From NCBI GenBank assembly GCA_050289385.1, contig JBNKFQ010000356.1, positions 1 to 8,489 of the forward strand: a DNA stretch of 8,489 nt, given 5' to 3'. The DNA is from JBNKFQ01 sp050289385 (GTDB lineage: Bacteria; Pseudomonadota; Gammaproteobacteria; Pseudomonadales; Porticoccaceae). Below, piece by piece: positions 6,706 to 8,489 of this stretch. A model generated the notes under the pieces. That model was not told the DNA's origin. It saw nothing but the letters and a program-made list of their open reading frames with translations, and did not search any database. Position 1 is the first letter of the stretch; the number at the start of each line of letters is the position of its first letter. The translations under genes and the position numbers were made by a program.

Positions 6706-8489
6706 TGTCAGACGTATTCGGCCATATCGTGGCCGATTGATAATTGCCGTTTTTGGGCTACTAATCAATATGCCATCGTGGGGAAACCCTGTGTCTTCTG
6801 GGGTCTATCCAACCAACGTTTACTGGGGCGACACGCATCTCCATACCAATATGTCGACGGATACCTTGCCGGTGGGTGCAAATCCCTGGGGTCCCGTAGA
6901 AGCGTATCGTTTTGCCCGCGGCGAGGCGATGACTTTAACCAATGGAATGATAGCGCGTCTCGCGCGGCCACTGGATTTTCTGGTGGTCGCCGATCACAGT
7001 GAGAACATGGGGTTACGGCCGGCTTTGGCGCGCGAAGATGAGGAATTGTTGAAGACCCAGGCGGGGAAATGGTGGTTACGACAGGAGAGAGAAGGAAGTT
7101 ATAAAGATGTGGAGTATCTAAGCGCGCTTTTTGGAGATACAAAAAGGGCGAACGACACCATTGTAAGCGATACGTTTCGGCAAAATGTGTGGAAGGCTGT
7201 AACCGGCTACGCGGATCAGTATAACGAGCCGGGCGAGTTTACCGCGCTCATTGGTTTCGAGTGGACTGCTATGGGCAAAGACCGCAACGGGAGGCTGAGT
7301 AACAACCATCGGGTGGTGATATTCAAGGACGGCGCGGACAAGGCAAGCCAGGTCATGCCCCTTGCGAGCTACGAAACAAACAACCCGGAAGATTTGTGGG
7401 CGTACCTCGCGGAATACGAACGCCGCACCGGCGGAGAGGTGTTGGCAATTCCGCATTCGAGCAATCAGGGCAACGCATTGATGTTCGCACCTGCAAAAAG
7501 TAATACTTATGCAACACAGCGCAGTCGCTGGGAGCCTCTGTTTGAATTGACGGAGAAAAAAGGTGCCGAGACAAATCCGTTACTGTCGCCGGATGATGAG
7601 TTCGCGTTTACTCTGTCGCCATTGGTGAGTCCGTTCCTGAACGATGAGGAACTTATTGGTAGCGAGGTTCCTGCGGCCCTCAAATACGGCAATGCGCGTT
7701 CCGTCTTGAAGCGAGGCCTCGGGCAGCAGGCAGAATTGGGCGTCAATCCGTTCAAGTTTGGTTTGATCAGCAGCACGGACAGCCATTTATCCCTGTCATC
7801 CGTGGAAGAGAATAACTACTTGGGAATGGGTGTATCACGAGAACCTGGTCCTGATCGAATTTCATCAACAGGTCGGGAAAAATCACTGATTACGAAAGAA
7901 AAGGCAGTTAAAATTTACGGCCAGTTACCAGAGCTTTTCAAAAACAATACGGCGGAAAACCTACAAATGGGTCGTAATGGCGGCGGCTATGCCGCCGTCT
8001 GGGCGCGAGAGAATACCCGGGACACGCTGTTTGCGGCCATGAAACGCAAAGAGACCTATGCGACGACGGGTACACGAATGACCGTGCGATTTTTTGGCGG
8101 TTGGGACTATCAGGATAATGACGCCTTTCGTCCTGATCTCGCACGCATCGGTTACGGAAAAGGTGTGCCGATGGGCGGCGACCTGACGAACGCACCCAAG
8201 GGAAAGGCCCCCAGATTTCTGATCCGTGCGGTTAGAGACCCGCAGGGCGCTAATTTGGATCGAGTGCAGGTGATCAAGGGCTGGCGCAGCTCGGACGGCG
8301 GTCTGCATGAGAAGGAATTCGACGTTGCCTGGTCTGATGATCGAACGAAAAACGGCGAGGGCAAGTTGCCACCGGTGGGCTCGACTGTGGAAATCGAGGA
8401 TGCGTCCTATACCAATACCATCGGTGATCCGGAAATGGCGGTGGTGTGGCAAGACCCTGACTTTGATCCCGAAGAATTGGCTTTCTACT
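6689..8489 (+). CDS. DUF3604 family protein (PHP-like metal site), exported; 3' end cut by the window
   Basis: 600 codons are open to the window end with no stop. The last residues, DFDPEELAFY, normally come shortly before the ARVLEIPTPRW-type end of DUF3604 proteins, so perhaps 40-60 residues are missing. The N-terminus is basic (1-16) with a hydrophobic core (about 17-27) and possible cleavage near SWG (30-32), so export is predicted. Metal-site candidates are spread as in PHP/amidohydrolase-type folds: YWGDTHLHTNMS (45-56; His50, His52), VADHSEN (100-106; Asp102, His103), GFEW (189-192; Glu191), NNHR (205-208), IPHSSN (254-259; His256) and SSTDSH (361-366; Asp364, His366). Other family blocks are NPLLSPDDEF (296-305), NPFKFGLI (353-360), RKETYATTGTR (453-463) and RFFGGWDY (467-474). 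The reaction of this family is not established to my knowledge; a metal-dependent hydrolase is the reasonable guess. It overlaps the esterase gene and is likely co-expressed. Confidence 0.93.
   Translation, partial: MKAFNSVRRIRPYRGRLIIAVFGLLINMPSWGNPVSSGVYPTNVYWGDTHLHTNMSTDTLPVGANPWGPVEAYRFARGEAMTLTNGMIARLARPLDFLVVADHSENMGLRPALAREDEELLKTQAGKWWLRQEREGSYKDVEYLSALFGDTKRANDTIVSDTFRQNVWKAVTGYADQYNEPGEFTALIGFEWTAMGKDRNGRLSNNHRVVIFKDGADKASQVMPLASYETNNPEDLWAYLAEYERRTGGEVLAIPHSSNQGNALMFAPAKSNTYATQRSRWEPLFELTEKKGAETNPLLSPDDEFAFTLSPLVSPFLNDEELIGSEVPAALKYGNARSVLKRGLGQQAELGVNPFKFGLISSTDSHLSLSSVEENNYLGMGVSREPGPDRISSTGREKSLITKEKAVKIYGQLPELFKNNTAENLQMGRNGGGYAAVWARENTRDTLFAAMKRKETYATTGTRMTVRFFGGWDYQDNDAFRPDLARIGYGKGVPMGGDLTNAPKGKAPRFLIRAVRDPQGANLDRVQVIKGWRSSDGGLHEKEFDVAWSDDRTKNGEGKLPPVGSTVEIEDASYTNTIGDPEMAVVWQDPDFDPEELAFY

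Overview
The window carries five genes, all on the + strand and tightly spaced, so it reads as one operon-like block with both ends cut. The set suggests a Gram-negative bacterium: there is a twin-arginine (Tat) leader on one protein, a lipobox lipoprotein signal on another and a Sec-type signal on a third. Base composition is moderate with a mild GC bias. The mix of S9 peptidase-like genes, an HSL-type esterase and a DUF3604 protein would fit a marine or soil proteobacterium, probably a gammaproteobacterium. That placement is inference; no marker gene here settles it.

Layout: (1) 1-441 is the 3' end of an S9 prolyl-oligopeptidase/DPP-IV-type gene. (2) 438-2792, overlapping the first by ATGA, is a second full-length paralog with no signal peptide. 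(3) After a 99-bp gap that holds a small perfect palindrome, 2892-5435 is a third paralog with a Tat leader and a Ser-rich linker. (4) After 43 bp, 5479-6705 is a lipoprotein esterase of the hormone-sensitive-lipase family with an intact catalytic triad. (5) Overlapping its end by 17 bp, 6689 to the window end is a nearly complete DUF3604 (PHP-like metal-site) protein with an N-terminal signal.

The main observation is that all three tandem S9 paralogs have lost the catalytic serine of the Gly-x-Ser-x-Gly-Gly nucleophile elbow, each with a different replacement (Val, Asp, Glu). The other triad residues are lost to different degrees: all gone in the first, Asp and His kept in the second, His kept with Glu at the Asp position in the third. 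The reading frames are long and undamaged and the beta-propeller blocks remain well conserved, so these look like maintained pseudo-peptidases rather than decaying pseudogenes. They are arranged with two probably active, exported hydrolases. A working hypothesis is an envelope system in which inactive propeller/hydrolase-fold proteins bind or present a substrate (peptide, ester or conjugate) and the lipoprotein esterase and DUF3604 protein do the chemistry. This is inferred from gene arrangement only.

There are no RNA genes, insertion sequences, CRISPR arrays or convincing terminators. No stretch over 300 bp lacks a gene.
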